NCBI GenBank assembly: GCA_963691655.1
Contig: OY829326.1
Coordinates: 37,475,989 to 37,539,988, forward strand
Reading direction: 5' to 3'
DNA length: 64,000 bases
From: Toxonevra muliebris
Lineage: Eukaryota; Arthropoda; Insecta; Diptera; Pallopteridae
Positions 13,401 through 25,414 of the stretch are shown here, one piece after another. The position numbers and the translations under genes were made by a program. Under the pieces are notes generated by a model. That model made no database searches, was not told the origin of the DNA, and saw only the letters and a program-made list of their open reading frames with translations. The stretch's first letter is position 1. Each line of letters opens with the position of its first letter.

Positions 13401-16400
13401 TTCATTAAATCTCTTAGTAGCATACATTCATACACAAAAGCAAATATACACAATATAAAAAAAAAACATGAAGCTGCTGTTGGATTCCTCCATTGAATTT
13501 CACTTTCACTTTGTTTCATAAAACGTTAATACCAAAAGCTCTTTACAAATCACATGACTTTTTGAAGCAAATAAAAAAAACATACACAGTTTACTTACAT
13601 CACTGCACTTTACAAATACCAAAAGAGAGATTGACAAAAAATGAGAGAAAGAGAGAGAGAGAGTTAAGCTATTCAAAGACATGTGAAAGCTTTCACGCAA
13701 TCAAACTAGCTAACCTAACCTACAACAAAAGCTGATGATGATGATACAAAATAACAACAAAATAGATAAGATGAAAATAACGAGCTATTACGTAAATAAA
13801 TGTGCCAAAAAAAAAAAGGAAAGCTACAAAATATATTCGTAAATCAACTGAGAGGCATTGAACAATAACAACAATGATAGTAGCAACAGCAATAACAACA
13901 AACCGTAATAAGACTAGTAAGAGCTTAAAGCAGCTTGGTACTTCGTGCTTCGTATGTAACTGTTATACGACACACATTAAAGACACGAACGCGATTCTAT
14001 TCTTCTTCTTCTTCGTTTTCTATTATTTGTTATTATTCTGTTGGTTTGTTGTTACATTTGCTGCTGCTGCTGCTGCCGTCGCTGCTACCTCAATTTAAAT
14101 GCTGCTCAATTTGTATTCGTGTGCTACTCTCATAAAAGATGAACTCGATATGCAACTTGTCGTTCGCGTTAGCCGATGGGCGGCAATGATACACGAACGA
14201 TTATAACAACAATAACCACGACTAACAAGAGTGGAAAATTACGAAACACACTCGCACACAGAGCAATGTTGGTGGATTGGAGGACAACAACGAAGATTCA
14301 TTCGTTCATGTACATTCATTCACTCGTTCATTTGCTTGCTCGTACTTAAGTTCGTTCGTTAGTTATTCGTTCGTTTTGTGTTCTGTTTGGAGTCTGGAGG
14401 AAGAACAGCGCACTTTTGAGAATGTGGTGAAAATCAGTCATAACGAGAACGTTGTCGGGTGCTGTGCGTACGTTTAAGAAAAAATTATTCAGTGGAGCTG
14501 TACGCGCGCTGTGTAAAATACAAAGAAAAAAAATAGAAGAATATAATGTGCAAAAATGAATGTGAAATAGAAAAATAGAGAGCAAAATGAAAATATAATA
14601 ATAATTAAAACGAAATTAGATTAAAAGTGTTTATTCAATTAAAATCTTTTGCAAATGTATATAATATTGAAGAAGAAATTCATTAGAATAATAATTACAC
14701 ATACATACAAATGCAGCAGCAGTAGCAGCTCAACACTGAAATCGTGAAATGATGAAAATGTAGTAAATTACGAAAGGAAAACGTCAAAACGTCGAAACGT
14801 CGAATATAAAAGAAGAAGATGAAGAAGTAGCAGCAGTAGTGAAAAAAGTAAAAAAAAGAAAGAAAACGCCTCCTGTGTGCTACAAACGAAAAACACAAAA
14901 AATAAATATATATGTAAAAAAATCAAGAAAATAACAAAAACAACAAACACCAACGCACTTAACACAAATACACACATTTATACAGACACACACACACATA
15001 CATTGGCATACAAAGCGACATTCATACATATGTAAAAATAAAAAATAGAAAAATAAGAAGAAGAAAAGGAAAACATATGAAGGCTCGGGTATATTTTTAT
15101 TTGCATGCATGTAGCATACGCACACACACACACACACATGTATATGCATTTGTAGTTCATACATATGTACAAGTGTGTTTGGGTATTTGCACGTTTTCAA
15201 TTTGATGCTAAAAAAAAAATTTTGTTAAAAAATGTTTTTATATTTTTGTTTAAAAAACAAAAACGCAGCACACAATCACACCAACACACATACACATGCA
15301 TACGTTAAACAAAAACAAAAACGCGAAAATTAAAGTAAAAGCAAAACACACCTTTAGATTGAAAGAGAGACTCAAATAAATATAAAAAACAGACACAACA
15401 CTGACAGCAACAAAATAAAATATTCGACTCTGGCTCTAGTTATTTAAGCTCGTTCGGCTTTCAATTTGTTTGCTCTGCTTTTTGCCACATTTTCCCTTCA
15501 ATATTTTATTTATTGTTGTTTTTTTTTTCCTTATTTATTTTTTGCTTTTCGTTAATAAAATCTTTGGCAGCAACAACAACAGAAATCACCAATAACATCA
15601 ACGACAGCAACAGCAGAGGCAGTAGCAGCAGCAGCAATATACTAGAAGCATCAATGACAACAACAACAACAATAACGGCAACAATAAATGAACGAACGAA
15701 CAAACAAACAACGTCACGCACACAAGGATATTATAAACGTCATAGTTGTTGGTTGTGTTGTTGGTTTTTTTCTTCTGCTGCGGCTGGTTCTGCTGTTGCC
15801 TATGGTTAGGCATAAGGATTCATTTTCATCAGTTTTAGTTTTATTTCATTTTCGTTTTTAGTATTTTTTGTGTACATTTTTGTTGTTGCTGTTAATTTTT
15901 TTTTGCTATTTTTTTCGTTTTGTTTTTCTTCATTGCCAACATAAAAATTGCAATTTTTATTCAGATTTTGTTGTCTTCTTCGTTTTTCCTCCTTCCTTTG
16001 CTTTCTTGTTTTTGTTTGTGGAATAATTTTAGGCAAAGGATGTTTATTATTTTTGATTTCAACGTGTGTATCTGTGTGTGTGTGAGTGTTTAGATTTTTC
16101 ATTATGCAAAGAGAGGCCTACATTTTTTTCTTCTTGTATTTATTTTATAGGCAAATTGCTTCTTTCTTTCGTGCTACTTGAAAAAAAGGGAAATTTGAAT
16201 TTCTTTCTATTGAAGAAGATCAATTTCTTATTTTCATTTTGTTGCTTTTACCTGGAGCAGAAAGAACCCTTGGCGATTTTTTTATTTCACTTAATTATTG
16301 GCATTTATTAAATTTAATAAAACATTTTAAGAAGGTGTATATATTGAAGAAAAGAAATTAATTAATTATAAGTGTAGAAAGAAATTGTTTTACAGAAAAA

Positions 16401-17877
16401 GTAAACAATTTGCTTTTCAACTACAACATTTGCAATAGAAGATTTGTGAAATTAGTTTTTTCCAATTTACTATTTCGATTTATTTGTATGAAAACAAAGA
16501 ATAATAATTCAACCTGCTTTGAAAGTCATGGCAATTAATACAAAATAATTGAAACTATGCAATACCAAAATTTAATATAAAAGTTGAGTTGACCCTCAGT
16601 ACTTAATATTCATGTGATGAACGAATAATGTCATTCACCCACAAGGATATCACAAACGTCATAATTGTCGACAAAAATTATTAAAGTTCTTGATTTTGTA
16701 TGGATCACAGTAACTGTCAAAAGAGATGTGCACAGGAAAAAAGAAAATGTGCTCAACCTCGACATGCTCATGTGCTGATCTCATTTGCATTTCATTTTTC
16801 GAAATTGATTTCATGTAACTTTATATAGAAGTAACCACCTTACGTGCTCATATGATCCTCAAACATTCGTGTTTTGTTATAATTGTATTTTTTGCAACAA
16901 TCTAATATAAATTGAAGGCGATGAGAGAGTGACAAAAAATTTCAACAATTATACCTGGCAGTTTTCTATAGCTGTAATACGGAAAAAGTGTAAAGAAAAG
17001 TAGCAAGTTCTATGTTTTCAATATATATTTTTACATACGAGGATTGCACTATTCACCATTATTCCAAACAGTTGATGCTGAATGATCGAACATGAAAAAT
17101 ATCAAACAATCTATCGCGCGTGTGTGTTGCCGTGACCAGCTCTTCTCCAAAACAAAATGATATGCAATCCTTTAAAATTCAAATCACAATATTTTTAAAA
17201 TTATACAAAATTTCAAAACCAAATCTTGTGATTAACGCTTCGTTTATCAAAAATTTATCCATTACATTGCACTAAAAAAAAAAAAAAATTTAAATGCAAC
17301 CACTGAGGTTACTCCGAACAAGTCCAGAAACTCTGAAACAAATTTGTATATTCCCAGCACATTGTTCGCTTGATTTTCCTTGGATAAGGTTAAGAGTCTC
17401 AAATTAAAGAGCAACGTAGAAATTTTGACTGACCTTAAAATAATTTCGGTTTAAACTTCAGTAGCTGCTATCAGTTATTTCAGTTTATTTTAAGAATTTA
17501 TTTGTCACAGGTCACAGTAGTCAAAAAGCGAAAACTTTTCTGGCCCCACAATCCAGCGCTGCTAAAATAAGAAACTATTTAAAACATGGTACAGTAGTCA
17601 AGACTTGGAAAAGTTAACAACCATATTTAATTTTCATAGTCTACAAAAAAACATAATAAAATAAAAAATGTTAATCCTCTAGTTCCCAAATTTTTGATGA
17701 ATTTTGATGTAAAAAGCAAAAATCTGATCTCAAAAAACTAAAAAATTGAATGGGCGTGGTTTTATGAAGCCAGGAAGGTTGAATGCCTAAAATTAATTGT
17801 TGTTCAATACACTTTTTATCAATCTGTTTTAAGTAATGAAATATTTTGTATAAAAAATTCAAATTCCTTTCTACTTA
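13401..17877. other. Possible promoter or leader-exon region, rich in CAN repeats
   Basis: From about 14150 to 15860 the DNA changes character: CG-containing words, ATTCGTTCGTT-type tracts and CAG/CAA trinucleotide runs (15570-15690). Fly neuronal-gene leaders and first exons often look like this. A consensus initiator TCAGTC lies at 14434-14439 and another TCAGTG at 14489-14494, but no TATA box or convincing DPE accompanies either. No coding frame is supported. This could be a first non-coding exon of the gene whose coding exon ends at 31136, but that is inference. From 15870 to 17877 I see nothing recognisable beyond AT-rich DNA. Confidence 0.3.
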
Positions 17878-18152
17878 CAGTCCTTGTTCAATGAATTACG
17901 GACAAGAAAACTATTTTTTGTTTTTCGACTTTAAGTAGTCATAGTGGTAAGCAAATGTTTCAAATATAATTTTTTATTTATTAATTTTTAACAATAGCTT
18001 TATCAGCTTTTTAAAACAATAAAGAGGTAACAGGAATTACTTAATATTTGGTGAGCCCACCGCAACTTTTAAGCAGCGCTTTAATTCTTTTTGTCATACT
18101 TGACCCTTTACTTGCAATGATATTACGGAAATCACCCTTGTTTTCCCATATA

Positions 18153-19050
18153 TTAAGTGCGCAACTAAGTTCTCGCTGTTTTTTTTAATAAAAATGCAAC
18201 TTTGTTGTCAAGAAATGGTTCTAAATGAATCATTTGAAGTATTGTCCATCGCTGGCTACCACTTTTCCCCATCTTTCTGGCAGAACTCGAATACCTTCAC
18301 GAAGTGTTCACAGGCTATCCATGAATCAAGCCATTTTGTAATATCTTCATGTGAGTAGAACTGTTGACCAGCCAGACCATGTGCCATCGAACGAAACAAG
18401 TAGTAATCGGACGGAGCAATATCTGGGGAATACGGCGGGTGGGATAGGACTAGCCATTTGAGTGTTTCCAAGTAAGTTTTAACGGGTTTGGCAACGTGAG
18501 GCCGAGCGTTGTCATGCGGCAGAATAACCTTATCGTGCTTCTGCTCGTATTGTGGCCATTTTTCGCGCAATTTTCGGCTCAATCGCATCAGTTGAGTTCG
18601 ATACCGTTCCCCAGTAATGATTTCGTTCGATTTCAGCAGTTCTTAATAAATAACACCGACCTGGTCCCACCAAATACACAACATAACCTTCGAAGCGTGA
18701 ATATTTGGCCGAGAAGACGACGTAGGACCGGCCAGTCCCCAAGATTTTCTTTTCTTTGGATTGCTGTAATGAATCCATTTTCCATCACCCGTAACAATGC
18801 GATGAAGAAAACATTTTCTTTTCTTTTGCCGCTGTTTTCTTCGATTGATAGACGAAAATTAACACTTCCCGCAAATGACGATTATTTGGCACAAAATCAG
18901 ACATTTTTACACCACCATTTTTACACAACCAAAAACGAAAATTCTAATGTGTCAAAGCGGTTTGTTTACTATATATTTAACCTCTGTTCATGACGTTTTG
19001 GATATGTCAAAATCGACCAGCTGTTAGCGAGAACTTAGTTGCGCACCTAA
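18153..19050 (-). mobile_element. Internally deleted mariner element
   Basis: The terminal inverted repeats are TTAAGTGCGCAACTAAGTTC at the left and TTAGGTGCGCAACTAAGTTC (read inward) at the right. TA target duplications are at 18151-18152 and 19051-19052. The length is 898 bp against about 1.3 kb for a full mariner. The missing DNA lies inside the transposase gene, between the first ~30 codons and the catalytic domain. It is inserted into the older Tc1-like element, so it is the younger of the two. Confidence 0.88.
18256..18904 (-). pseudogene. Mariner transposase, DNA-binding region deleted, catalytic triad present
   Basis: An ATG at 18904 starts MSDFVPNNRHLREVLIF, the typical mariner N-terminus. 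After about 30 codons the frame jumps to FLHRIVTGDGKWIHY, the start of the catalytic domain, so most of the helix-turn-helix region is gone. The three catalytic Asp blocks of the DD34D type are all visible: TGDGKWIHY, HDNARPHVAKP and YSPDIAPSDYYLF. One in-frame TAA replaces a Tyr codon near 18642, where the family has IYYELL. The frame then stays open to a TAG at 18256-18258. Confidence 0.85.
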
Positions 19051-20764
19051 TAAGAATATTTTGTTTTAGTATTTCAATATTTGTCTTCCTTCTTTGATAT
19101 ACTAATGACTTTAGCTGTGCCCGAGATTTCTCTATAAGGTTCATGCCTGGCTAATTACCCGACCACGGCAACACCAGAATATTTTCTTCTTGAAAAAAAA
19201 TTTATGACAGATGAGGAAGTGGTACATAAAGCGCCGTCTTGCATGAACACTGCACTCCTCTCATCCTTCATTCACTGCGTCCATTAAAGGTAATTGCTTA
19301 CTTCTTAGTATCTCTAGTGTTTTCTCTACAAAATGTAAAGGCCCAGACCTTTTATTGTAATTGATCTCCACACCATCACAGCAGATGGATGTTTTACTCA
19401 AATCACCACGCAAAATGCATGGAACTTCTCATTGGAACGTCCTCTAACAAATTGGGTTGATATCGTGAGAACTTCTAGCCGGCATTCGCCAAAAATGGAT
19501 ATTTCGAAATTATGCTCTTACGTCTCCCATGTATGATATGAAAATTTTTTTTTACTTTATCCAAGTCGTCATTTGTGTAGTCCGTGTGCAACTTGGCCCA
19601 GAGAATCCTTTTTTTTTCATCGCCGACGTCAGACAAGGTCGTTTTACAGGACGCCTACATTTGATATTTTCTTCGTACTACCGACTTCTTACTGTCATTG
19701 AAGATATTTTTATTCCTGAGTCCTGTACGTTTTTTGTGAGTGCACGGATAGATGCATTCTTCTGTTGTAATGCGCTGAGCGGTAATTTATTCGTCGGGAA
19801 CCTCCTTCCTGCACATTTTTTGCTATTCCACCAACATATTGCTGTCACTGCTGCATTCTGACGATAGCTATATTCCTTAAGGCATAGAAGAGTCGAAACT
19901 TCAACTTTTTTCTGCTCACTAAGATCCTTTTGTCGACCTTTTTCAAAATTTTTCTTGCAAAATATGCACTTTCAATTAAAACATCATCTTCACGAAACAC
20001 ATTAAAATTAGTTTTCACTTTTCGGATAGCCGTAAATGGCCTTCTCACACGTACTGAAATACTAAAAAAAAATATTCTTGATATATAGGAAAAAAAGGGT
20101 AATTTCCGCAATGTGATTCCAAGAATTAAGGGGCTGCTTAAAAGTTGCGGTGGGCTAACCAAATATTAAGTAATTCCTGTTACCTCTTTATTGTTTTAAA
20201 AAGCTGATAAAAGTATTGTTAAAAATTAATAAATAAAAAATTATATTTGAAACATTTGTTTACCACTATTACTACTTAAAGTAGAAAAACAGAAAATATT
20301 TTTTTTGTCCGTAATTCATTGAACAGGGACTGTATGAACAGCTAGTTTTTTTAATTGGCTGCATGACGGGAAATATTTTTTTTTTTTGTTTTATATTTGT
20401 CTCAAATTCAATCAAAATAATTAATTTTCCTGTTTTTCACAAATTTTTGATTTTGACTGTCGCTAATATTTGCAATACGCATCATAACTCATAACCAGTG
20501 GCGGATACAGGAAATAGTTTTGGGGGATGGGGGAAGGAAATAAAAAATAAAAATTCTTCATATGAACCAAAACGCGGGCTGGAGCGTTTTTTTTTTTTCT
20601 CGTTCGTGTATCGTTTTTTTTTTTTTTGCTTATTCATAAACTTTTTTTCGATGACTACCAATTTCAGAGGTATGGCCATGTGAAAACTTACTGGTACGTT
20701 ACGCATTTTGGGGAAACCCTGTTCTTTTAGCAAAGCCTTTCACTATTTCTATGATCTAATTCCA

Positions 20765-20955
20765 AGGTAAAAGGTAAAGGATTGTGAGAACCCGTTGAAC
20801 TGGTACTTGGGTCACGTATTTAAGAACTAAATCAGTGAAATGATCCATTTTATTAGAACAATGCTTTTAGACATTTTTTAAGAACTTAACACCATCTGGG
20901 AATCGAACCTGCGGCAGCTGGAACTCCAGTCAAGCACTCATCCACAAAGTAACCA
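20765..20955 (-). repeat. tRNA-derived SINE, diverged
   Basis: On the minus strand a perfect pol III B box GGTTCGATTCC occupies 20899-20909. A D-arm-like TGTGGATGAGTGC lies about 45 bp upstream of it (near 20935-20947). The head resembles the first module of the SINE at 54395. Exact ends and a target duplication were not found. Confidence 0.55.
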
Positions 20956-20959
20956 TTGT

Positions 20960-21340
20960 TGAACGTCATCGAGCTGTTTCTGAACTAGATTAGCAGCTTC
21001 TGTAGAAGATTAATTTGACGCTAAAACGGCAGTGTCGTCTGTATAAGTAGCTATAGTAACACCATCAGTTTCAGGCAAGTCGCAGGTAAAAATCGATTGA
21101 AGGTCAAGAACGCTGCCCTGTGGTACTCAGTTTTTTATTTGACATTTGGCTGATGTTTCATCATTTACTTTGACATAGAATGATAAGACTTTAAGACCAA
21201 ATAAAATAGAGCTGGAAGTAAATTTTTAAATTTGTATAACAGCCCTTGATGCCAGGCTTCTTGAATGTCCAAAAATATGGCAGAGCAATATTTTTTGCGT
21301 TCCAGAAAGTCAGTGACAATATTGCTGATATTGCTCAGGA
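20960..21340 (-). pseudogene. Jockey-type reverse transcriptase fragment
   Basis: Minus-strand reading gives AIFLDIQEAWHQGLLYKFK near 21240-21300 (RT block with catalytic Asp, family LDIxxAFDxVWHxGLxYKL) and TYTDDTAVLASN near 21020-21050 (the YxDD active-site block). These are the hallmark blocks of jockey/R1-type RTs. Between them frameshifts remove the SxxGxPQGSxLGP block. No endonuclease or 3' end is seen, so this is a short internal fragment. Confidence 0.75.
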
Positions 21341-21706
21341 GTACCGTGCTTATGACGTTTGGTGATTCAGAACTATATTCTTATTTTCTTATATTATTAG
21401 CAATCTACTACTTCGATTATTTTCGAGAATATTGCCAGGAAACTTATAGGTCTATATGAGGGCTTTATTTGGTTTAGGTATCATTATTATTTCAGCACAT
21501 TTCCATTGAGAAGGAAAGTGGCTTATTGAGCAAGATTATTCCATATTCTTATAATTAAAAGTAAATCCTAATAACTAATTATGTTCACCTTTTTGCCTGT
21601 TTAAGTTATTAAATTTTTAAGTGTTCGAAAATCTTTTGCGGGAGGAAATTTCCCATTGTTCCCCAACGCCCCCCCCCCTCCCCCTTCTATCCGCCCCAGT
21701 CATAAC

Positions 21707-24700
21707 TGATGCATTTTTTTGTAAATTTTTGGAAATTCCATAAACGATATGATAAAATGTAGCAACAAAAAACTATTGAGGTAGTAATTACACCCGTGTT
21801 AATGAAGGCTATCTAGAGACATGCTTTGGAACTAAAGGGTTAACCATCAGTATTTTTTGTTTATTACGTTCTTAAGCGACTCTGTTTCTTGGTTATTAGC
21901 GCTCCTTGCTCAACAATACTTTATCATCGTCAATATCTTCAAAGGAAAGTGTGTTTGCCTTCACCTGCAAATTGTACCAAAAAAAAAAAAACATTTTCTA
22001 TATTTTAACAGAGAAAACTGCCAAATATGTTTAGTTATTTTTTGTAGAAATATGTTCCAAGTCGGGCTCCTTTGCTAATTTTTATCCCTTTGGAAATGAA
22101 AACCGACATTTTGGAAAAATAACCCAATTCCTAAATTTTTGCCATAGACACTTTCAATATTAGCATGTCTTGCTCAACCTAACATTTGAGCTAAACTTAA
22201 AACAGTTTGTAAGAGCTCAGATTTAGAACAGACGATTTCAATTCAGACCTCTTCTTTTCCCAGTAATTTTTTACTCAAATTTTCCATATTATCGCATTAA
22301 TTTAGCATTTTTTCAATAAATCGCAGTAATTTTCAAACGCAATATTCAAATTTATTCAGACCATAGAAAGAACAATTTAAAAATTTTGAATTATTTATTC
22401 ATCGATAGAAGGCTAAGTTGATGGGAGAAATTTTAGAAAAAGAAAATAAACTAAGATACAAAATCAACCTTCATCTTCTCCCGATGGTTTGAAGAATTCT
22501 TTGAAGAGCTCTTACTTTTTATTGACCTCTTCGCTGGTGCAGTGAAAGAATGGGTTTAAATTGCTAAATTGGAACAACTGCATTGGATATAAAACAAAAT
22601 TTTTAAACAACCCGCATAAACAATCACATAATTTCATATTTTTCTTACAAACTTACAAACACTGCAGATATTCTTCAGAATAATTTTTTAAATAGATATC
22701 ATGTTTGTGCACATAAATACAATTTAAATGTTTCATATCACAGGATGTAATCCATATTTTCTATTTAATACAATTGCAGTTTATCGCTTACATACGAAAT
22801 TATTTTGGTTAAAGCAATTTCTAAAATTATTGTTTAGTAATTAAAAATTTTACATGAAAATACTTAATACCTCTATTCAGAAAAAAATAAAATAAAACAA
22901 AAACAAAAACAAAAATGCATATTATTCTGCTGTAAACCAATTCTTTCACTTATCCATTTTTCTAAAATATAATAGCTAAAAGTATTATTTAATATTTAAA
23001 ACATAACCATCTATAGTTTCCCTGATAACTACACAAAAACGCTTTTTTTTAATAATTAGAATTTTGCAATAATACAATTTCCAACAAAATATAAAATTTT
23101 TTCAAGAACTAACTTTATATGCAACTTTGTTTGTAATATAATAAAAGTAAAATAATCCTTTCACTTAAATTTCTGTATTGACTGGCTGGCTCAAGAAAGC
23201 TTCAAAGGAATGGCATAAAAACTTACTACATTGTGAAAGTGGAAGACTCAATAGAAATTCGTTAACAAAAAGAAAACAAACATATATACATATCTATATA
23301 TGTATGTGTATGTATGTTGCATATATATGTATAGATATTTATATTGCAAGTATTTGTAGGAAAGAAAGTGCAATTAAAAACTTTTGCTGTTGTTGCTTTA
23401 GGCAATTATATCAAAATACTAACAAAATCAAAAAAGAACAAAGCTTTAGAGGAGGAAGTTTAAATTTAACAACAACAATGAATGAAATAAATATTAGAAA
23501 CTTGAAAGATATTGATGGAAAGTTTTGGATATGGTTAGATGTCTGTCTTCCTGTTTGTTTTGATATGCATACAATAAGTGAATGTGGAAAATGATTTTAA
23601 GTTAAAATCTTTGTTGTTAAAATTAATTGCTTTTATGTAATAAATATAAATTTCCACAAAAAGAGAATGTGCAGATTGTAGTTATACTCACATATAATCT
23701 ATCATTCCGATGTCATTTTAATGTTGTCATTTATGTCAACGCCATCAACATCATCAATATTCGCTCGCTCATATTTGTAAGCTTTGGATCTAGCAGAAAG
23801 ATTATATACACATACACTCGCACACATTCATATACACATAGATATATGTAGATGTATAATCACCTATATATGTTTATACACACATATTCGTACATCTTAT
23901 TTATGTTGTCCTTGCGCCAAAAACGCACAAATGAAGGTTTTTTTTTTGTGTCGCTGTTTGTAGTATTTGTTAAAAAAGGAAGAGAAGAGAAGCAGTAGTA
24001 GTAACAGCTGAGAAAAAAATGAAGAAGACTTTGTATTTATGTAAAATGTCCTTCACCGTTTTATGCAGGCAGGCATAAGGTTTTAAGTGTGAAATGTGTG
24101 GAAAAAAAATGAAAGAAACGATGCGTTTTCTTGTTGTATTTTTTTATAATTTTTTTTTTTTTTGTATATAAATTTTATTGTTTTATATTTTTACTTTACT
24201 TGTTTACACTTTTTTATAAATTCTTTTCTTTTTATTATTGCTGCTATTTGTATTGTTGTTGTGCTGTCACGAAAATAATATTATTTAAAAAATTTTTGTT
24301 TTTTTTATTTATCAAAGTATAGTTTTAGGCGTTTTATGGAAAGAATAACAAACAACTTATCATTATTCATTCTCTTAGAAGTTGAAAGAAATATGAAATG
24401 ATTTGAAGCGTTTTTTTTTTTTTTTTTTTTTGGTTTTTTGAATCAAATAAACAACAAATTTATTGCAGACATTTTGGCGCTGTTGATATGAAGATGTTTC
24501 TCAATTTTGTTTTTGCACGTGATTTCTTTGAATTTTTCCAGTGGCAAAACAAAACAAAAATTGTAGATGTATGTTAAAGTTCATTCAGCAAAGTTCTCTA
24601 ACCACATAAATTACTTTCAGTAACGAGATTTTTACGTGGCTGTAACGTGCAAATATTTGTTTAGTTTCTTTAATTCCATATATGTGTGTATGTCACCGTG

Positions 24701-25414
24701 AATCTGGTAAATTCTGTTCTAATGCTAGTCGCTATTAAAATTTTACTTTGCTGGTTACTTTTCAACAATTAACTGGTCAATAATAATATCTTTTTTTTCA
24801 GGGATCTTTCTATTATTCCATCATAAAATTTGCCTTGACAATTACTTGTGAGCTGCAATAGCGGGGTAGTTCGTTGTTCAATGGATGAGTCTAGCTAATT
24901 TCAATATACTCTTAGAAACTCTAAAAAGACAATTTGATAAAATACCTACACTATTATGAGATCATCCACATGTGATAACACTTGATTTGGTCTGTTTGTA
25001 AGCGTTTCATTACTTTTTAAATAGATTTAGAAATAGTTTTCTGCCACGCTGTGTTATCCAACCTTTCAACCTGGCAGCTCTCAAAGCAAATGGTGCGCAT
25101 ATATCATCTTCTATATGCATTATGACCGTTTTCAAAGCATTTTATGCGTTGATCGTACGATTTATAAAACATAATAATGCAGTTTCAGTTACACTATTAG
25201 TCGAATGTTTATTTTGAAATATTCTATGTCAATTGCCAAATGCAAATATAAAAGGAAAACTTTATTCTGTTGGCACACATTTAGACTCTTTGCGACTGAC
25301 CACGATTGTGTTTTCATTCACTTCTCATGATTTACATTTATTTATAGGTAATATGCCTAAATCTTCCCTGGCTTAAGCGCCCAACCTTGCTTTAGATTTA
25401 CTGGTATATTTAAA
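21707..25414. other. Non-coding stretch
   Basis: No gene is recognised. It contains microsatellite-like TATG/ACAT tracts (23280-23345, 23800-23890), poly-T runs and one strong lone 3' splice-site-like sequence (TTTTTTTTCAG ending at 24801) with no coding exon after it. Confidence 0.5.

Larger units (their letters stand above)
18058..19900 (-). pseudogene. Degenerate Tc1-like transposase, split by an inserted mariner
   Basis: Fragments of Tc1 transposase can be read on the minus strand in shifting frames: HPSAVMVWRSITIKGLG (family HPSSVMVWG...KG), then AVFMQDGALC (catalytic Asp in QDGAPCH), then VLPWSGN-stop-PGMNLIE (family WPGNSPDLNPIE). The final part, ending KSCGGLTKY-stop near 18058, lies beyond the mariner inserted at 18151-19052. 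Multiple stops and frameshifts show it is dead. Confidence 0.75.
17878..20332 (-). mobile_element. Tc1-like transposon with ~220-bp terminal inverted repeats, interrupted by a mariner
   Basis: Left end CAGTCCTTGTTCAATGAATT matches the inverse of the right end (AATTCATTGAACAGGGACTG). Both are flanked by TA (17876-17877 and 20333-20334), the usual Tc1/mariner target. The inverted similarity extends about 220 bp inward (17878-18098 against 20112-20332), including the stretch around GGTAACAGGAATTACTT. Without the 900-bp mariner insertion, the element is about 1.55 kb, a normal Tc1 size. The end of the transposase frame lies inside the left inverted repeat, so part of the C-terminal coding sequence is mirrored at the other end. 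Confidence 0.85.
20496..21699. mobile_element. hAT-like shell with nested SINE and RT fragment
   Basis: Left end CAGTGGCGGATA and right end (read inward) CTGGGGCGGATA match at 10 of 12 positions. They are flanked by a direct repeat TCATAAC (20489-20495 and 21700-21706). CAGTGGCGGAT-type ends are common in hAT-like non-autonomous elements. I see no hAT transposase inside. Instead a minus-strand tRNA-derived SINE and a jockey-type RT fragment occupy the middle, so this is either a shell that collected insertions or a chance pairing of ends. The 7-bp repeat is one short of the usual hAT 8 bp. Confidence 0.45.

Noticed and set aside
14434..14523. Initiator-only promoter at TCAGTC
   Set aside because: The initiator matches, but there is no TATA box at -30 and no DPE at +28; kept only as part of a low-confidence leader region.
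24780..24805. Strong 3' splice site TTTTTTTTCAG|GG
   Set aside because: No donor or coding frame follows within a plausible exon length, and poly-T tracts are common here.
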